A stretch of DNA of 64,000 nt from Phytophthora colocasiae (GCA_018806915.1 JAGKQI010000064.1:1488001-1552000); one strand, 5' to 3'. Positions 19,979 to 30,521 are shown, numbered from the stretch's first letter. Notes: a model not told the origin generated them from the sequence alone. Translations and numbers: made by a program.

Positions 19979-20207
19979 ATGCTACAAGCTGTGGCTGTTT
20001 TGTTCTGCGTGATGTTAGTGGGTATGCGCCATTCGTTAACATCGGCAATCGGAGGGGAAATCGAAATAGAATATTGTGCATGTCAACATCCATAGCGCGA
20101 AGTGTTCACAGTGTCACTCAACATGTCCAAAGACAAAGGCACACGTACAGTACAAGTTCAAGATACGATCCAAATACTTCCATTTTACATGCAAACCATC
20201 CTGCACT

Positions 20208-23200
20208 CTACTGTTGTGAACACTCGGGTCGCTCCAGTTCTGTCGGCTCTTCCTGGCTTTCAGCAGCTATCGCATCCAACTCAGTTGTTGAGAGCAAGAA
20301 GCCACCTGCCTTGGCAGCACCAGTTTCCTGTTGCTCGGAAGGGGTATCAGCCGCAGCTTCAGCCTCACTCACTACCACACTCACTTGGGATTCATCAGCA
20401 GCACTGACGACGTCCCCCCCAAGCGCTTTGACCGCAGCAGCAGCAGACGTGTCATAGGCTCCTGTGTCTCCCATCACATCGTCCCTCACAGGCAGCGATG
20501 ACGCTTTCTCCAAACGCTTCTTCAGCTCCCGGTTCTCCACGTGAAGTTCGAGAATTTCCTTTTCCAAGTACGAGACATTCTTGCTCTTCTGCTCCTGGAG
20601 CTTTGCCATCGCATCGTTAACAGATGCCACCTGCGACTCGAGCGTCTCCACTAGCTGCATCTTCTCCTTCACTAACGCTTGCATCTCTTGGATTTCGTGC
20701 TCGGCTTTCTCACGTTCATCGTTCAGGGTCGCGCGCATCTCTGCCTTGAGGTCTGTCACGTGGTGTTTCTCAACGTTTAAGGCTTCAGTGAGCTTGTCAA
20801 CGTTCTCCTTCAGCACCTTCAGTTCCTCGTCCTTGCGCTCCACTAATCTCCGCTCTTTGTCCTCGTGGTTTTCCTGTGCTTGATCCACAGCCTGCGCAGC
20901 ATCTGCCAACTTTTCCTGAAGCTCCTGCACCTTGATTTGCAAGTCATGTCGGTTTTTCTTCAGCGTATGGAACAGATCCAACGTCTTGTTCGTCATTTTG
21001 ACCTTCTCCAGCTTCTCAATACGAGCCTTTTGCTGCCCAACGAGCTTATCCATAGCTTCCTTGGCCAGTTGGGTCTCCACGAGTGCATTGTGATGCTGGA
21101 CAGCCTCCATTTGCGATGTCTTGAGGGATTCCGCAAGATCTCTCATCTCCTTACGAACTTGAGTGACATCGTTCTCAGTCGCCTCCAGCTGAGCTTCCAT
21201 CTCCTTGAGCCTAGTCTGGTAAGTAGCTTGATGAGCTTGTGAGGTGGCGTACTTCTGTGAAAGCTCGCGGATTTCGTCTTGGAGTTGCTCTTCGACTTCC
21301 GCATGCTGAGCTTCAAGATCAGCGTATTTATCTTGAAGGTGTTGTTTCTCACCTTCAAGTTGGTCACATTTCGCTTGCAGCGATGCCTGTTGCTCTCCAA
21401 GTAGGGTGTCCAATTCCTCGTTCCTTGCTTTAGCTGATTGGTTAAGCGCTTCGATCTCAGTGTTGGCTTCCTCAATTTCAGCACGAAGGCGGCGAATCTC
21501 ATCACCACCGCTTTGCTGAACCTGCTCGAGATCGTTTTGCGACTCTCGGAACTGTTCACTGAGACTGTCCACATGGCGCATCAACTCTTGCTGCTTCTCT
21601 TCCAATGTAGCAGTCACTTCCTCCAGTTCACGCTCCACAGCCTTCTTTTCGTCCAGTAACTCTGAGTAGGAATGCTTGGATTTCACAAGTTCTTCAGCTT
21701 GAGTCTTCATCTGATCCTGAGAAGTTTCAATGTCGTTTTGGAGAAGCGACAACTGCTCGTGAAGATGCTTCTGCTCTGCTGTCAAGCGGGCAAACTCCTT
21801 CTCTGCCACTGCTTGCTTCTTGTTCCAAGCCTCGTCCTGTGTTTGCAGCTCTTGTTGGGTATCAGCTAGCTGGTTCTCCAACGTTGTTACTTGGGCTTGT
21901 AGCTCAGTCTGCCTCTCCCTCAGCTTGATCACTTCGGTCTGTCCGTCACTTTGCATCGACCAATTCATGCCAGTTGAAGGCATCCCCAACTGCTGCTCTA
22001 GAGCCGCGATCTTCTCCTCAAATGCCACTTCTTTTCCTTCTGCAGCAACAAGACGCTGCTTGCTCTGAATTCGCATTTCTTGAATCTCTTCCGCTGATCT
22101 CGTTAGCGCTCCTTCCAAGTTGGCGATTGTCTTGTCCTTCTGCTCCTGAGTACGAACTGCTCCATCAAGATCTGTTTCCAGCATTTTCGTCTTCTCCACC
22201 AAGTCTGCAATCCGGGCAGAGCTGTCTTTCGCATCTTTACGCAGCACAGACATGGCTTCTTCGTAAGACTGAACATCGAGTTGGAACCGCTCTCGCTGTT
22301 TGGATTCCAGCTCAAGTCGCTGTTGCAGCTGCTCTACCTCCGTGCTGCTATTTCCACCTCCCTGGATTCCAGGGTTCGTCTGATCGATGCGCTCAGCTTG
22401 TAAACTGGTCAAAGCGCTTTGGGCCTTTTCGAAGTTCTGCTCAAGCTCAGTGTTAGTGGTTTCCAGTGCAGCCTTAGCTGATTGGACCTCTTCCAATTGC
22501 GTTTGCAGTGCTGCGACTGTTTCTAAGGATGATGAGGCCGATGTCTCCAATTCACACAGTCTGATCTCTTGCTCGTCAGCAGCAATCGCCAGCTTCATCT
22601 TCTCTTCAGAGACTTCCATCAGTTGAGACTCCAAAGCACGAAGCTCTTCCAGACAATCATCGCGCTCACGTGACACGTTTTCCAACTCACTCGTAATCCG
22701 CTCGAAATCTTTAGCGAGCGCGTCATACAGCTCCTGCAGAGATCGGTCTAACGCATCTGCATTCTGATCATCAGATGAAGACATCTCTTCGAGCTTCTTC
22801 TCCGACGTATCCGAGAAAGTATTAGATTTCTGCTGGAGATCATCGAAATCAGCCTTTTGGTCGGAAGACTCCTCAGGAGTAGTAGCTAGAGATGTTTGCA
22901 AACGCTCCTTCGTCTCTGTAAGCTCCAACTCAATTGCAGTGAGTTTTTCAGTCAGTCGTTCTACTTCCGGGCGCGATCCCTGAGTCTCCATCTCTCTTTC
23001 ATGCTGTTCATCGGAGCTCCTCGTAGTATTAATGCATTCAGTCGAAGCGGAGTCTCTGTTGTCTGCTGTAGTGTTTCCATTCACACTCAACTCCTGAATC
23101 TTGATTGTAAGCTGTTCCTTCTCAGTTGAAAGGTCTTGGATATTCTGCTGCAGTGTTTCCACCTCGGCGATGTGCTTTGTTGTCATCTGTGAAATCGTCA

Positions 23201-25661
23201 TGAGCTTCGCATCCAGCTGCGCCTGTAATACCTTGGCGATATGCTCCTTCTCCATCAATGTCTCGCTCATCTCGTAGCCTTGTCGTTGTGAGGCATCCAG
23301 TTCCTCACTGATTCGGTTAACCTCTACTTGAAGCTCCTCCTTCTCCATTTCTGTTTGTGTTAGCTCCTGCATGATTTCCTGTAGCTGACCGGCAAGCTGC
23401 TCCACAACACCAACACGCTCGGTTTGGCTTGGTGTAGACTCAGTAGGCTTCGCTTCTTCTTGCTGCTCCACCGGGTTAGCTTCGGCCTCACACTCTGCTA
23501 CTGTCAGCGGAGTCTTCACTTCTTCTGGAAGGCTCTCTAGCTCACCCTTCCTTGTCTGCAAACCCACAGACTCATGAATGTCTGACGGCGCAAGTCCCGA
23601 CTGAAGTGCATTCAGTGCGGTTTCCAACTGGTGTTTTTCTTTGTTGAAACGCTGACGCGATTCATTCGACTCAATTCGCAAGGCTTCCAGTTGAGAATGA
23701 AGTGAATCCAATTCTTCTGCCGCCATTCGCTGTGAGTTTGTTTTCTCCATTTCCAGATCCTGATAACGCTTCTTTTCCTCCGCTAACGCCTCCTTAGTAG
23801 CCAAAAGATCAGCCATAAGCTCTGCAACAGAAGCTTCTCCTGAGTAATCGCAACTGGCAGGTTTGTCACCTGAATGACTCAAGTTGGAGCGGAGGTCTTC
23901 CACTTCCTGTCGTAGCGTCGAGTTTTCATCCAGAGCAGATCTTAACTCCATGTCCACATTCATCAGCCTGCTGATGTCCGCTAGTACATCACGAGCGCGG
24001 GCACGATCGATATCCCCAAGGGAAGCCATTTTCTCGTTTGCAATCGCTTCCACTGATTCATTACAATTGTCATCACGGTGGGCCCGGAACACTGCAGAAA
24101 ACAGGTCCAGTACGTTCTTGTTGTTACCTTTTACTTCGGACGGCTTCAATTTGTTAACGGAGAGATCAAACGCGACTTCCGACGCTGCACTTCCGTCGAT
24201 ATCTTCGTAAACGCGGTAAAGAACCTGAGGGTCCACATTTTCTTTCGCCAGTGATCGTCGTTTTAACGGGTTGAGCAGTGTCTTGATGTTCGTGGGGAAG
24301 TCTCCAGGTCCCCACGTCTCTCTCATGTGTTTACCTCGTTGTTTCCGCTTTTTCCCAACAACCGTAACCTTTTCGGTGGAGCCGGAGAGAATAAGCCCCA
24401 TGAGTCGTGCCATCTCTGTCTTGTTGTGGTTCTTCTCGCTGATCAGCGCTTCGTTCTCAGCTTTGAGAGCGTTGAGGGCCTCCGAGTTGACGAGTTTCTT
24501 GAGCTCGTGCACCTCGCGCTTGAGACGTCGGAGCTGCGTCTGGTCATCCAGCACCTCGTTAACTGTCGCCGACGTCTGGATGTCCTTGGCCCGCGCTGCG
24601 AACTGCAGTGTACTCTTGGTCTCCTCGATGAATCTGTCACTTGGAGTCACGCAGCAAACAATGAGTGTGCGCGTGTTGCCACCCAGCGACGTCTGCAGCA
24701 GACGCGTGAGCTTGCTGTCCCGGAACGGCGCGTTTTGTCCTCCTCCAGAACTCGCCAAAGAGTTGATGACACGCGCGAGCGTGAGCAGCGACTTGTTGAT
24801 GTTGCCTGCTTCTCTCTGCCGAATGCCCTCAGCCCCTGTGTGTCTCAAGCTCTCGGACCCTGCAAGGTCCACTAGATTCAAGCTGGCGACCAGCACTGCT
24901 CCATTCACATCTTCCTCCGAGAGTCGTCTCGAGTCGGCCTTCTGCTTGCTCTCAATCACGATCCTGAAGACACTGTGAGAGCGAGAGCTCTTGTTGTTCA
25001 TGGCTGTTTGTCCGACTGTCCTGTTTTGATTCCCAGTCTGTAGCAGCGTCACAATATCTTCGTAATTGGTAATGATCTCCTCTTTGCACTCGACGTAAAC
25101 CCCTTTCCTCGGGTCTTCTCGAAGCTTGAGATTGGCCCCTTTCTCGCTGGGATTCAGCAGGTCCTTCACCACTTCATTATAAATCTCCAGGAAGCTCACA
25201 CGAAGCAGGAAGTCTCTATCTGCACAGCTCTCAATATACTGGAAGATATCCTCCACTGCTAACTGTAGAATGCCAGGCCTGGCGCTCTCCGCTTCAGGCT
25301 CGAACGGCATCCCTCCATCTCCCTGCATCGTGTACGTCTTGCCTGAGCTCGTCTGTCCGTAAGCGAAGATGGTCCCATTGATGCCGCCCAATGTGGAGCG
25401 CACGATGCGTCTCGCCACGCGCTCGTAGATGACGTGCGAGTCGCTGGAGGCGTCGAAGATCTGGTCGTACTGGAACACGTTGCCTTTGCCCGTGAGCGGC
25501 GCGCCCGTCTCCGGGTCCGTGAGGGAAACGACGTTGAGCGCTGGGACGCACGTGAGCGCCGCCCGGTCGTTGGCGCGCGTCTCACGCTCGTTCAGCGGCC
25601 GCACGCGGATGCACACGGCGATGTTCTCGGCCTCGGCCGGCGCGGACGCGTCCGAAGACAT
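20208..25661 (-). CDS. CENP-E-like kinesin (kinesin-7 type)
   Basis: 1,817 residues in one exon. The N-terminal motor spans about 12-370: it opens IAVCIRVRPLNE, the P-loop GQTSSGKT is at 102-109, switch I SSRSH at 225-229 and switch II DLAGSE at 265-270. A neck helix and more than 1,300 residues of almost continuous coiled coil follow. The opening of the motor and the very long coiled coil resemble kinesin-7/CENP-E, which moves chromosomes along spindle microtubules. Family placement is by motif, not tree. The C-terminal 70 residues are Ala/Glu/Ser-rich and not coiled. The next upstream in-frame codons hold no other ATG. The promoter has an unusual palindrome and an initiator-like string touching the ATG. 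Confidence 0.93.
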   Translation of the reverse strand: MSSDASAPAEAENIAVCIRVRPLNERETRANDRAALTCVPALNVVSLTDPETGAPLTGKGNVFQYDQIFDASSDSHVIYERVARRIVRSTLGGINGTIFAYGQTSSGKTYTMQGDGGMPFEPEAESARPGILQLAVEDIFQYIESCADRDFLLRVSFLEIYNEVVKDLLNPSEKGANLKLREDPRKGVYVECKEEIITNYEDIVTLLQTGNQNRTVGQTAMNNKSSRSHSVFRIVIESKQKADSRRLSEEDVNGAVLVASLNLVDLAGSESLRHTGAEGIRQREAGNINKSLLTLARVINSLASSGGGQNAPFRDSKLTRLLQTSLGGNTRTLIVCCVTPSDRFIEETKSTLQFAARAKDIQTSATVNEVLDDQTQLRRLKREVHELKKLVNSEALNALKAENEALISEKNHNKTEMARLMGLILSGSTEKVTVVGKKRKQRGKHMRETWGPGDFPTNIKTLLNPLKRRSLAKENVDPQVLYRVYEDIDGSAASEVAFDLSVNKLKPSEVKGNNKNVLDLFSAVFRAHRDDNCNESVEAIANEKMASLGDIDRARARDVLADISRLMNVDMELRSALDENSTLRQEVEDLRSNLSHSGDKPASCDYSGEASVAELMADLLATKEALAEEKKRYQDLEMEKTNSQRMAAEELDSLHSQLEALRIESNESRQRFNKEKHQLETALNALQSGLAPSDIHESVGLQTRKGELESLPEEVKTPLTVAECEAEANPVEQQEEAKPTESTPSQTERVGVVEQLAGQLQEIMQELTQTEMEKEELQVEVNRISEELDASQRQGYEMSETLMEKEHIAKVLQAQLDAKLMTISQMTTKHIAEVETLQQNIQDLSTEKEQLTIKIQELSVNGNTTADNRDSASTECINTTRSSDEQHEREMETQGSRPEVERLTEKLTAIELELTETKERLQTSLATTPEESSDQKADFDDLQQKSNTFSDTSEKKLEEMSSSDDQNADALDRSLQELYDALAKDFERITSELENVSRERDDCLEELRALESQLMEVSEEKMKLAIAADEQEIRLCELETSASSSLETVAALQTQLEEVQSAKAALETTNTELEQNFEKAQSALTSLQAERIDQTNPGIQGGGNSSTEVEQLQQRLELESKQRERFQLDVQSYEEAMSVLRKDAKDSSARIADLVEKTKMLETDLDGAVRTQEQKDKTIANLEGALTRSAEEIQEMRIQSKQRLVAAEGKEVAFEEKIAALEQQLGMPSTGMNWSMQSDGQTEVIKLRERQTELQAQVTTLENQLADTQQELQTQDEAWNKKQAVAEKEFARLTAEQKHLHEQLSLLQNDIETSQDQMKTQAEELVKSKHSYSELLDEKKAVERELEEVTATLEEKQQELMRHVDSLSEQFRESQNDLEQVQQSGGDEIRRLRAEIEEANTEIEALNQSAKARNEELDTLLGEQQASLQAKCDQLEGEKQHLQDKYADLEAQHAEVEEQLQDEIRELSQKYATSQAHQATYQTRLKEMEAQLEATENDVTQVRKEMRDLAESLKTSQMEAVQHHNALVETQLAKEAMDKLVGQQKARIEKLEKVKMTNKTLDLFHTLKKNRHDLQIKVQELQEKLADAAQAVDQAQENHEDKERRLVERKDEELKVLKENVDKLTEALNVEKHHVTDLKAEMRATLNDEREKAEHEIQEMQALVKEKMQLVETLESQVASVNDAMAKLQEQKSKNVSYLEKEILELHVENRELKKRLEKASSLPVRDDVMGDTGAYDTSAAAAVKALGGDVVSAADESQVSVVVSEAEAAADTPSEQQETGAAKAGGFLLSTTELDAIAAESQEEPTELERPECSQQ

Positions 25662-26751
25662 TGCGGAATGCGCGGGAAGTTTTTATTCAAACTTTAGCGC
25701 CGTTTTATTCTGATTAGAAATGCTTTTTAAAAAAAGCATTTCTAAACAATGCGTAATCGCGACGCTGCTTTTCCGCCAATCAGTGGCGTAGGCGACCGCT
25801 GGCCGCTGATTGGCCTACAGAAACCTTCATAGTTACTAGTATCACCCTTAGCCGGGTTTTAGAGCTTATATCCTCGCCATTAGCTCTATACGCGCGGTTT
25901 CGCCATGAAGTTTTGCTGCTATTGCAGACAAGTCTTTCATCATTTTCATCTGAAAACGTCTCCAAGTTGGCCTTAGATGGCTTGCGGAAATCTACATTTA
26001 CCTTGATACTATACATTTGATGCATCACTATAGTATTAAGTCAAAGAGGTACATCAACAGTGCGTACGTGACGAAGTAAATGGCTGTTGCTCGGTTGAAT
26101 ATAGCGCATCTGGATCCGTACAACGGCAGCACTAGGCAGAAAACGTTAGTTTTATTAACATTTGTTTGGACTTAGAATGGCAACTCACTAAGCTGTTCGT
26201 TCAGTTAAACTTAGGGAAAACAGGAAGCCCTTAGGACAGGTAGTTCTTAAGTCGGACGCGACGGCGAGGGCCCGGGTCATTTAGTGCTTCAGCTGGACCC
26301 TGAACTTCCGGTTGCATTGGTGCAGCGGGAGCCTCATCACCACCCCAACCCGGAATATTCAGGGTGAATAGTTCTGGGATGAAAGGTTGGTCAGGATCGG
26401 GTAGGTCGGCAGCAGCTGGCAGCAGTTCTCCGGCGTGTATCGCCTGGGCATGAAGCCCCAGCGAATAGTTAGGCAAAGCACGCGCAGTGGACAAGCAAAG
26501 GCAAGGAGCAGTGATGGCAATGGACAAGCGGCACGTGGTGGCACGCGGCAGCAGCCTAGACTGGCTGGGAGCGAGCTGCAACAACGATCATTGGAGGAGC
26601 AGTGGCAGGCCCAGGATGTGAGCTGTTCCTGCCAGCGGCTCGTAGGTAGGGATGTAAGTCTGAACCTAGCTCTAATCTTAATCTCACTTCGCAATTGACC
26701 TTAACGAGCTCAAGATACTATAAAGAATTCTTTAGTGAACGATAGCTGACC
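25662..26751. other. intergenic region upstream of kinesin
   Basis: It contains the kinesin promoter palindrome and AT-rich sequence. At 26231-26584 the minus strand has an open frame of 117 codons ending RRRVRLKNYLS; its composition suggests a transposon relic, but no domain is recognisable. 26585-26751 probably belongs to the leader of the decayed retroelement that follows. Confidence 0.35.
25714..25745. promoter_or_regulatory. perfect 32-bp palindrome in kinesin promoter
   Basis: TTAGAAATGCTTTTT, spacer AA, AAAAAGCATTTCTAA: two perfect 15-base arms, 53-84 bases upstream of the kinesin ATG. A binding site for a dimeric factor, or a cruciform, is possible (inference). Confidence 0.5.
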
Positions 26752-27518
26752 ATGACACGCAACTATGAACTAGACGCCGATGGGGACGTCGAGATGTCCG
26801 TCGCACCGCCGGTGTATGAGTTATCAAGGCCCTAAGTTGACCAAGTGGAGTCAACCGGCTCTGGTTGTATTCAGGCGTGAACGTCGGCAGTATGAGACGA
26901 AGATCGGGGAGCGCTGTGTGACCACAGGCGAAGCACACGAGAATGTGTTGGTTATCGTGAAAAGCTCCATAGAATGTAAGGTTCTCGAGCACCTCGCTCA
27001 TTACGTCTTCAAGACCACGGTTTTTGCACTGACTGAAGAAGCTATTTGCCGAGAGATCGAACGCAAGGCTGGTAGCCTCACGAACGTCCGACGTGGAGAA
27101 GATGTTCGGCGAGAATTTGAAGATGGATAAATCTGAGAAGGATGTGGAGGCCCGAGTAGCGAATTAATTCATAGATTTTGATAAGCTTGTGGAGGACAAC
27201 GGCCTTGCAGCTTGGGTCGGCCGTGCAGAGGCTAATGACTCGGCTGGGCAGCAGCGACTGAAGATGCGATGCAAGTTGCTAATGGCCAACCTGGCGCCGA
27301 CAATGCTTCGTGTGGACATTCAACGCTTGGCTGCCGGGACGCATCGTCATGTGAAGCAAGATGAGTGGTATTGTATGAATTATAGTGAAGCAAGTGTCCA
27401 TGCAGCAACACTATCATCAGATGCAATACGATGTGAAGAAGTCAGGCTCAGAGAAGCCAAAGAATGGGTCGAGCGAGTCCAAAAACAAGGGCGGAAGCAC
27501 CAAGCAGCAGCCTACTAG
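26752..27518 (+). pseudogene. decayed Gypsy gag
   Basis: Starts DADGDVEMS like the gag of the Gypsy element at 42 kb (DADGDVEMSIPQP). The next conserved stretch, around CVTTGEAHENVLVIVKSS, matches CATTGEDYDRVVSTVRSA there, and a third (QQRLKMRCKLLMANLAPT) matches MKARCRLLVENLQPP. Stops and frameshifts break it at least at 26834 and near 27110-27170. No LTRs were recognised around it. It is an old relic of the same family, in the opposite orientation. Confidence 0.8.
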
Positions 27519-27957
27519 TGTACCTAAGCCGACCTGCCATCCAATGGGGGGGGGGGTCTTCTCCTGGTGTGCAAGGGAACCCAACAGAACAAGGTTTAGG
27601 TTAGGGTTAGGTTTTTTTCTACCAATCAGAGTTGTCGAGCTTCTAACAATCCCGTTGAGTTCAACTTCGATGTTGAGGACCCGATCCTTCAACAATGTGA
27701 GCTAGGCTGCAGTACATGCTGCTGCTGCTACTGCTGCTAATGATGGAACAAGAAGAAAGAGAAGAACAAGAAGGTAATGATGCTGGACAACCCCTGCGCC
27801 GCCGCCAGCGTCACCACTAGCTAAGTACTCATGGCAACAACCCATAAAAGTTTTTCAGGTAACCTGACTGTAACAAAGCCTGGCAAAGTTTACTACCAAA
27901 TCATATGGACTTCAACATGGACGATATCACTTCAACATGTAGGTTTGGACTGCAGCT
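27519..27957. other. spacer with G-run and telomere-like repeat
   Basis: Ten consecutive G at 27546-27555 and TTTAGGTTAGGGTTAGG at 27594-27610. A GCT triplet run (about 27718-27740) follows. No gene seen; 3' flank of cutinase copy 1. Confidence 0.5.
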
Positions 27958-28605
27958 CTAGGCACGCAGGGTACGAGTGCTTCCTTTGACAAGTGCGGCG
28001 GTCTTCTCGGCGGCGGATGTGACGCTCCCGTCGCTCGGGTACGTCAGGTGTGCCATCGTGTTGGCGCCGTTGCCACACACGGGGTCTCCCTGGTTGCAGA
28101 ACTCGATGGCCTTGGAGCCATACGTTTGGCTCGAGCTCTCGATAGTTTCGCCCGTGAGCTTGAGAGGGTTTCCGAACGTCACAACCGCTTTGATGCGAGA
28201 AGAGAGCGAGTCGGGGATGGTCTCACCAGAGCCCAATGTGGTCTTGATGCCGATCGAAATGTCAGTGACGCTGGCACCTTGGGAGTAGCCTCCAAGCACG
28301 AAGACCGTGTCGGGACATTCCTTCGCTACGGACACGACGTGGTTGGTCATATCGGTGGCTCCAGGGCCGGCGCTTGTCTGGTCCATGGATGCCAAGTAGT
28401 TGACCGCATAGGAGGAGACGCTCTTCCCGGGGAGGTTGGAGGTGATACCGCTAACAAGGGGTTCACCGCAGATCCCGAGGCCGGCAGCTTCGCCGCTGCC
28501 ACGGGCGAAAACAACGTGAACATCCGAACATTCACTGTTGACTGGGTTGGCTAGAAGCAGGAGAAGGGATCCGAGGATCGTCGGGAACAAGGTGGTGGTC
28601 TTCAT
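27958..28605 (-). CDS. secreted cutinase, copy 1
   Basis: 215 residues. A signal peptide (MKTTTLFPTILGSLLLLLA, cleavage near residue 24) precedes a cutinase alpha/beta-hydrolase domain. It has the nucleophile motif GYSQG, the Asp in CNQGDPVC (which also carries the disulfide pair) and the His in MAHLTYP. Cutinases cut ester bonds of plant cutin and related polyesters outside the cell. Oomycete members form small families linked to plant infection. The mature protein opens ECSDV like copy 3, and both share TTLGSGETIP, so these two are closest relatives. The gene is divergent from copy 2, with 873 bases between the starts. Confidence 0.95.
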   Translation of the reverse strand: MKTTTLFPTILGSLLLLLANPVNSECSDVHVVFARGSGEAAGLGICGEPLVSGITSNLPGKSVSSYAVNYLASMDQTSAGPGATDMTNHVVSVAKECPDTVFVLGGYSQGASVTDISIGIKTTLGSGETIPDSLSSRIKAVVTFGNPLKLTGETIESSSQTYGSKAIEFCNQGDPVCGNGANTMAHLTYPSDGSVTSAAEKTAALVKGSTRTLRA

Positions 28606-28649
28606 GGCCGAACTGGAGAAGGACAGGTGCTTGGTGTTTGGTTAAAAGG

Positions 28650-28663
28650 AAAATGGAGAATGA
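28650..28663 (-). promoter_or_regulatory. initiator of cutinase 1
   Basis: Minus strand TCATTCTCCATTTT, an exact match to TCATTYBNCAWTTT, 45-58 bases before the ATG. Confidence 0.75.
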
Positions 28664-29329
28664 AAATTGGTATACGACTAGGTAAGCGCACCAGTGAGGA
28701 GGCAGATAATCTACAGGCATCTAGCAGACAGCACTCGATGGCTTGCAGCTTGTTATCGACAATAAAACATGTCGAGTCGACATCTTCACGCATCTTACAG
28801 ATGGGCCTTCCGAACGAAGCAAGCGCACGAGTTCATGGCCCAACTCCAATACACCCGTGTTTCCTGTGAGAGGATCCAAGTTACCAATGCTGTTCTGTTC
28901 GTTAGTGGGTGCCAAGGCAAACGACTGAAGAGCTAACTGACCTCAGAATGAGGATTGCGGGCAATACAAAAGCTGCTGTCATGGCAGTTGGCTAGGGTGT
29001 ACTCAATGACTGCATTCATGCATACTAAGTGAGTTCACTGCGTGTACTTTGCTGCAAAGTTTGCACGCGTACGCCAGCTTCCTTAGTGTTTTCACCTGCT
29101 ACCAAAGCATTTGGTCTCAACACGTGGTGTCTCGTGTCATGTCGAGGACCTCGAGTCGAGGTTACGGAAGATGTGTGGATGCTGCCGCCTGGAGTCTGTC
29201 ACGTTTGTTTTTACAGTCACATTACCATGCCTTATTTGCTGTCCGAAACAAGACAGCCGGGATCTCTGACATCGCTTCTGGAAAGCAGCAAATGCGTTCA
29301 TGTGACTTCAACATTCAAATCCTACAGCA

Positions 29330-29340
29330 CCGATAAGATC
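29330..29340 (+). promoter_or_regulatory. GATA-like box of cutinase 2
   Basis: CCGATAAGATC followed by GATTGCGGGCAG, 149 bases before the ATG. The same box lies 170 bases before copy 4 and, before the LINE inserted, about 140 bases before copy 5. GATAAG is the core read by GATA-type zinc fingers in other eukaryotes. Confidence 0.55.
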
Positions 29341-29445
29341 GATTGCGGGCAGTACGAGCGTGCGGTAAAGTGACTATAATACATGAAGCGCACCTTGGAT
29401 AGCAATGACCTTTAGCTCTTGGAACGGACCTTAGCTGGAAATCGA

Positions 29446-29459
29446 TCATTCTCCAATCT
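29446..29459 (+). promoter_or_regulatory. initiator of cutinase 2
   Basis: TCATTCTCCAATCT, 20-33 bases before the ATG at 29479. An upstream in-frame ATG at 29419 lies before it, so 29479 is the likely start. Confidence 0.65.
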
Positions 29460-29478
29460 CACTTCTTCTACAACAACA

Positions 29479-30126
29479 ATGAAACTCGCTTCGGCAATTA
29501 TCGGATCCCTCACGCTTCTCGTGGTGAGTCCTGTCGCCCTCGTTCAAGCTCAACAATGCTCCGACGTCCACATCGTCTTTGCTCGTGGAAGTGGAGAGAT
29601 GCCAGGCCTCGGGATCTGCGGTGAACCCCTCGTGAGTGGCATCACCTCCAACCTCGGGGGTATGAGCGTCTCCTCGTACGCTGTCAGCTACCTCGCCTCC
29701 ATGGACCAGACAAGCGCAGGACCTGGTGCCACCGACATGACCAACCACGTCGTGTCCGTTGCTCAGCAATGCCCCAACGCTGTCTTTGTACTTGGAGGAT
29801 ATTCCCAGGGAGCTAGTGTCACGGACATCTCGCTCGGTATTAAAACGATGCTCGGTACGGGTGAATCCATCCCGGAGACTTTGGCTCCACGCATCAAAGC
29901 GGTCGTGACGTTCGGCAACCCGCTAAAGCTCATGGGTCAAACGATTGAGAGTTCAAGTTCCACCTACGGACCTAAGGCCATAGAGTTCTGCAACATGGGC
30001 GATCCGGTGTGTGGCAACGGGTTCAACACGATGGCTCACATGACGTACCCGATGGACAGTGTGCCTGGTGCCGCCGAGAAGGCTGCTGCACTGGTGAAGG
30101 GTGGAGCTAGGATGCTGCGGGCGTAG
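29479..30126 (+). CDS. secreted cutinase, copy 2
   Basis: 215 residues. The signal peptide MKLASAIIGSLTLLVVSPVA ends near residue 24. Catalytic Ser109 is in GYSQG, Asp175 in CNMGDPVC and His187 in MAHMTYP. Disulfide cysteines are Cys171/Cys178 and probably Cys27/Cys98. It shares LGTGESIPETLAPRIK with copy 4, which groups the two. The start at 29479 is chosen because an initiator lies between it and the upstream ATG, and because it gives a clean signal peptide. Confidence 0.95.
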   Translation: MKLASAIIGSLTLLVVSPVALVQAQQCSDVHIVFARGSGEMPGLGICGEPLVSGITSNLGGMSVSSYAVSYLASMDQTSAGPGATDMTNHVVSVAQQCPNAVFVLGGYSQGASVTDISLGIKTMLGTGESIPETLAPRIKAVVTFGNPLKLMGQTIESSSSTYGPKAIEFCNMGDPVCGNGFNTMAHMTYPMDSVPGAAEKAAALVKGGARMLRA

Positions 30127-30521
30127 ATCTGACCCCGACACTCGACCCTAGTCGAGATGTAAAGCCATTGTATGTGCTCACGTGAAACCCGTATCCTGTC
30201 AACATGTAGATTCTCCTTGTACAGAATAGTTTACCACTCACACAATACACTTCCGTACTTTTGAGTTCTCATTCTTCATTCTACCTTTTACGTTAGAATT
30301 TGTTTGCATTGTGCATACAGTTTCAGCGATAATTTTCACCAACGTGTTGACATGGAAATCCGCAAGGTGGAAATCCGCTAGAAGGTAAAATTGACTTGGA
30401 GAGAAAGTTAGCGTGGTGTAGGAGGACAACATATTACTCATTCCAACATATATTTTTTAGTACGATCTTCACATCAATCCGGGCTTTCGACATCTAGCCT
30501 TACAAGCCAAGAACTGCAAAA
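30127..30521. other. convergent spacer between cutinases 2 and 3
   Basis: AT-rich 3' flanks of two convergent copies. No gene seen. Confidence 0.5.

Larger units (their letters stand above)
28606..29478. promoter_or_regulatory. divergent promoter region of cutinases 1 and 2
   Basis: It carries the initiators of copy 1 (28650-28663, minus) and copy 2 (29446-29459, plus). Also present are the box TCGAGTCGACA (28772-28782), shared with copy 3, and CCGATAAGATC (29330-29340), shared with copies 4 and 5. No gene is convincing within it. Confidence 0.6.

Noticed and set aside
19323..20012. 229-codon alternative frame across MAK16
   Set aside because: Ser/Arg-rich shadow of the acidic MAK16 tail.
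24271..24978. 235-codon frame antisense to the kinesin motor
   Set aside because: Antisense shadow of a conserved motor domain.
29029..29373. 114-codon frame between cutinases 1 and 2
   Set aside because: Overlaps promoter boxes, no signal or domain, not conserved in the equivalent region of copies 3/4.
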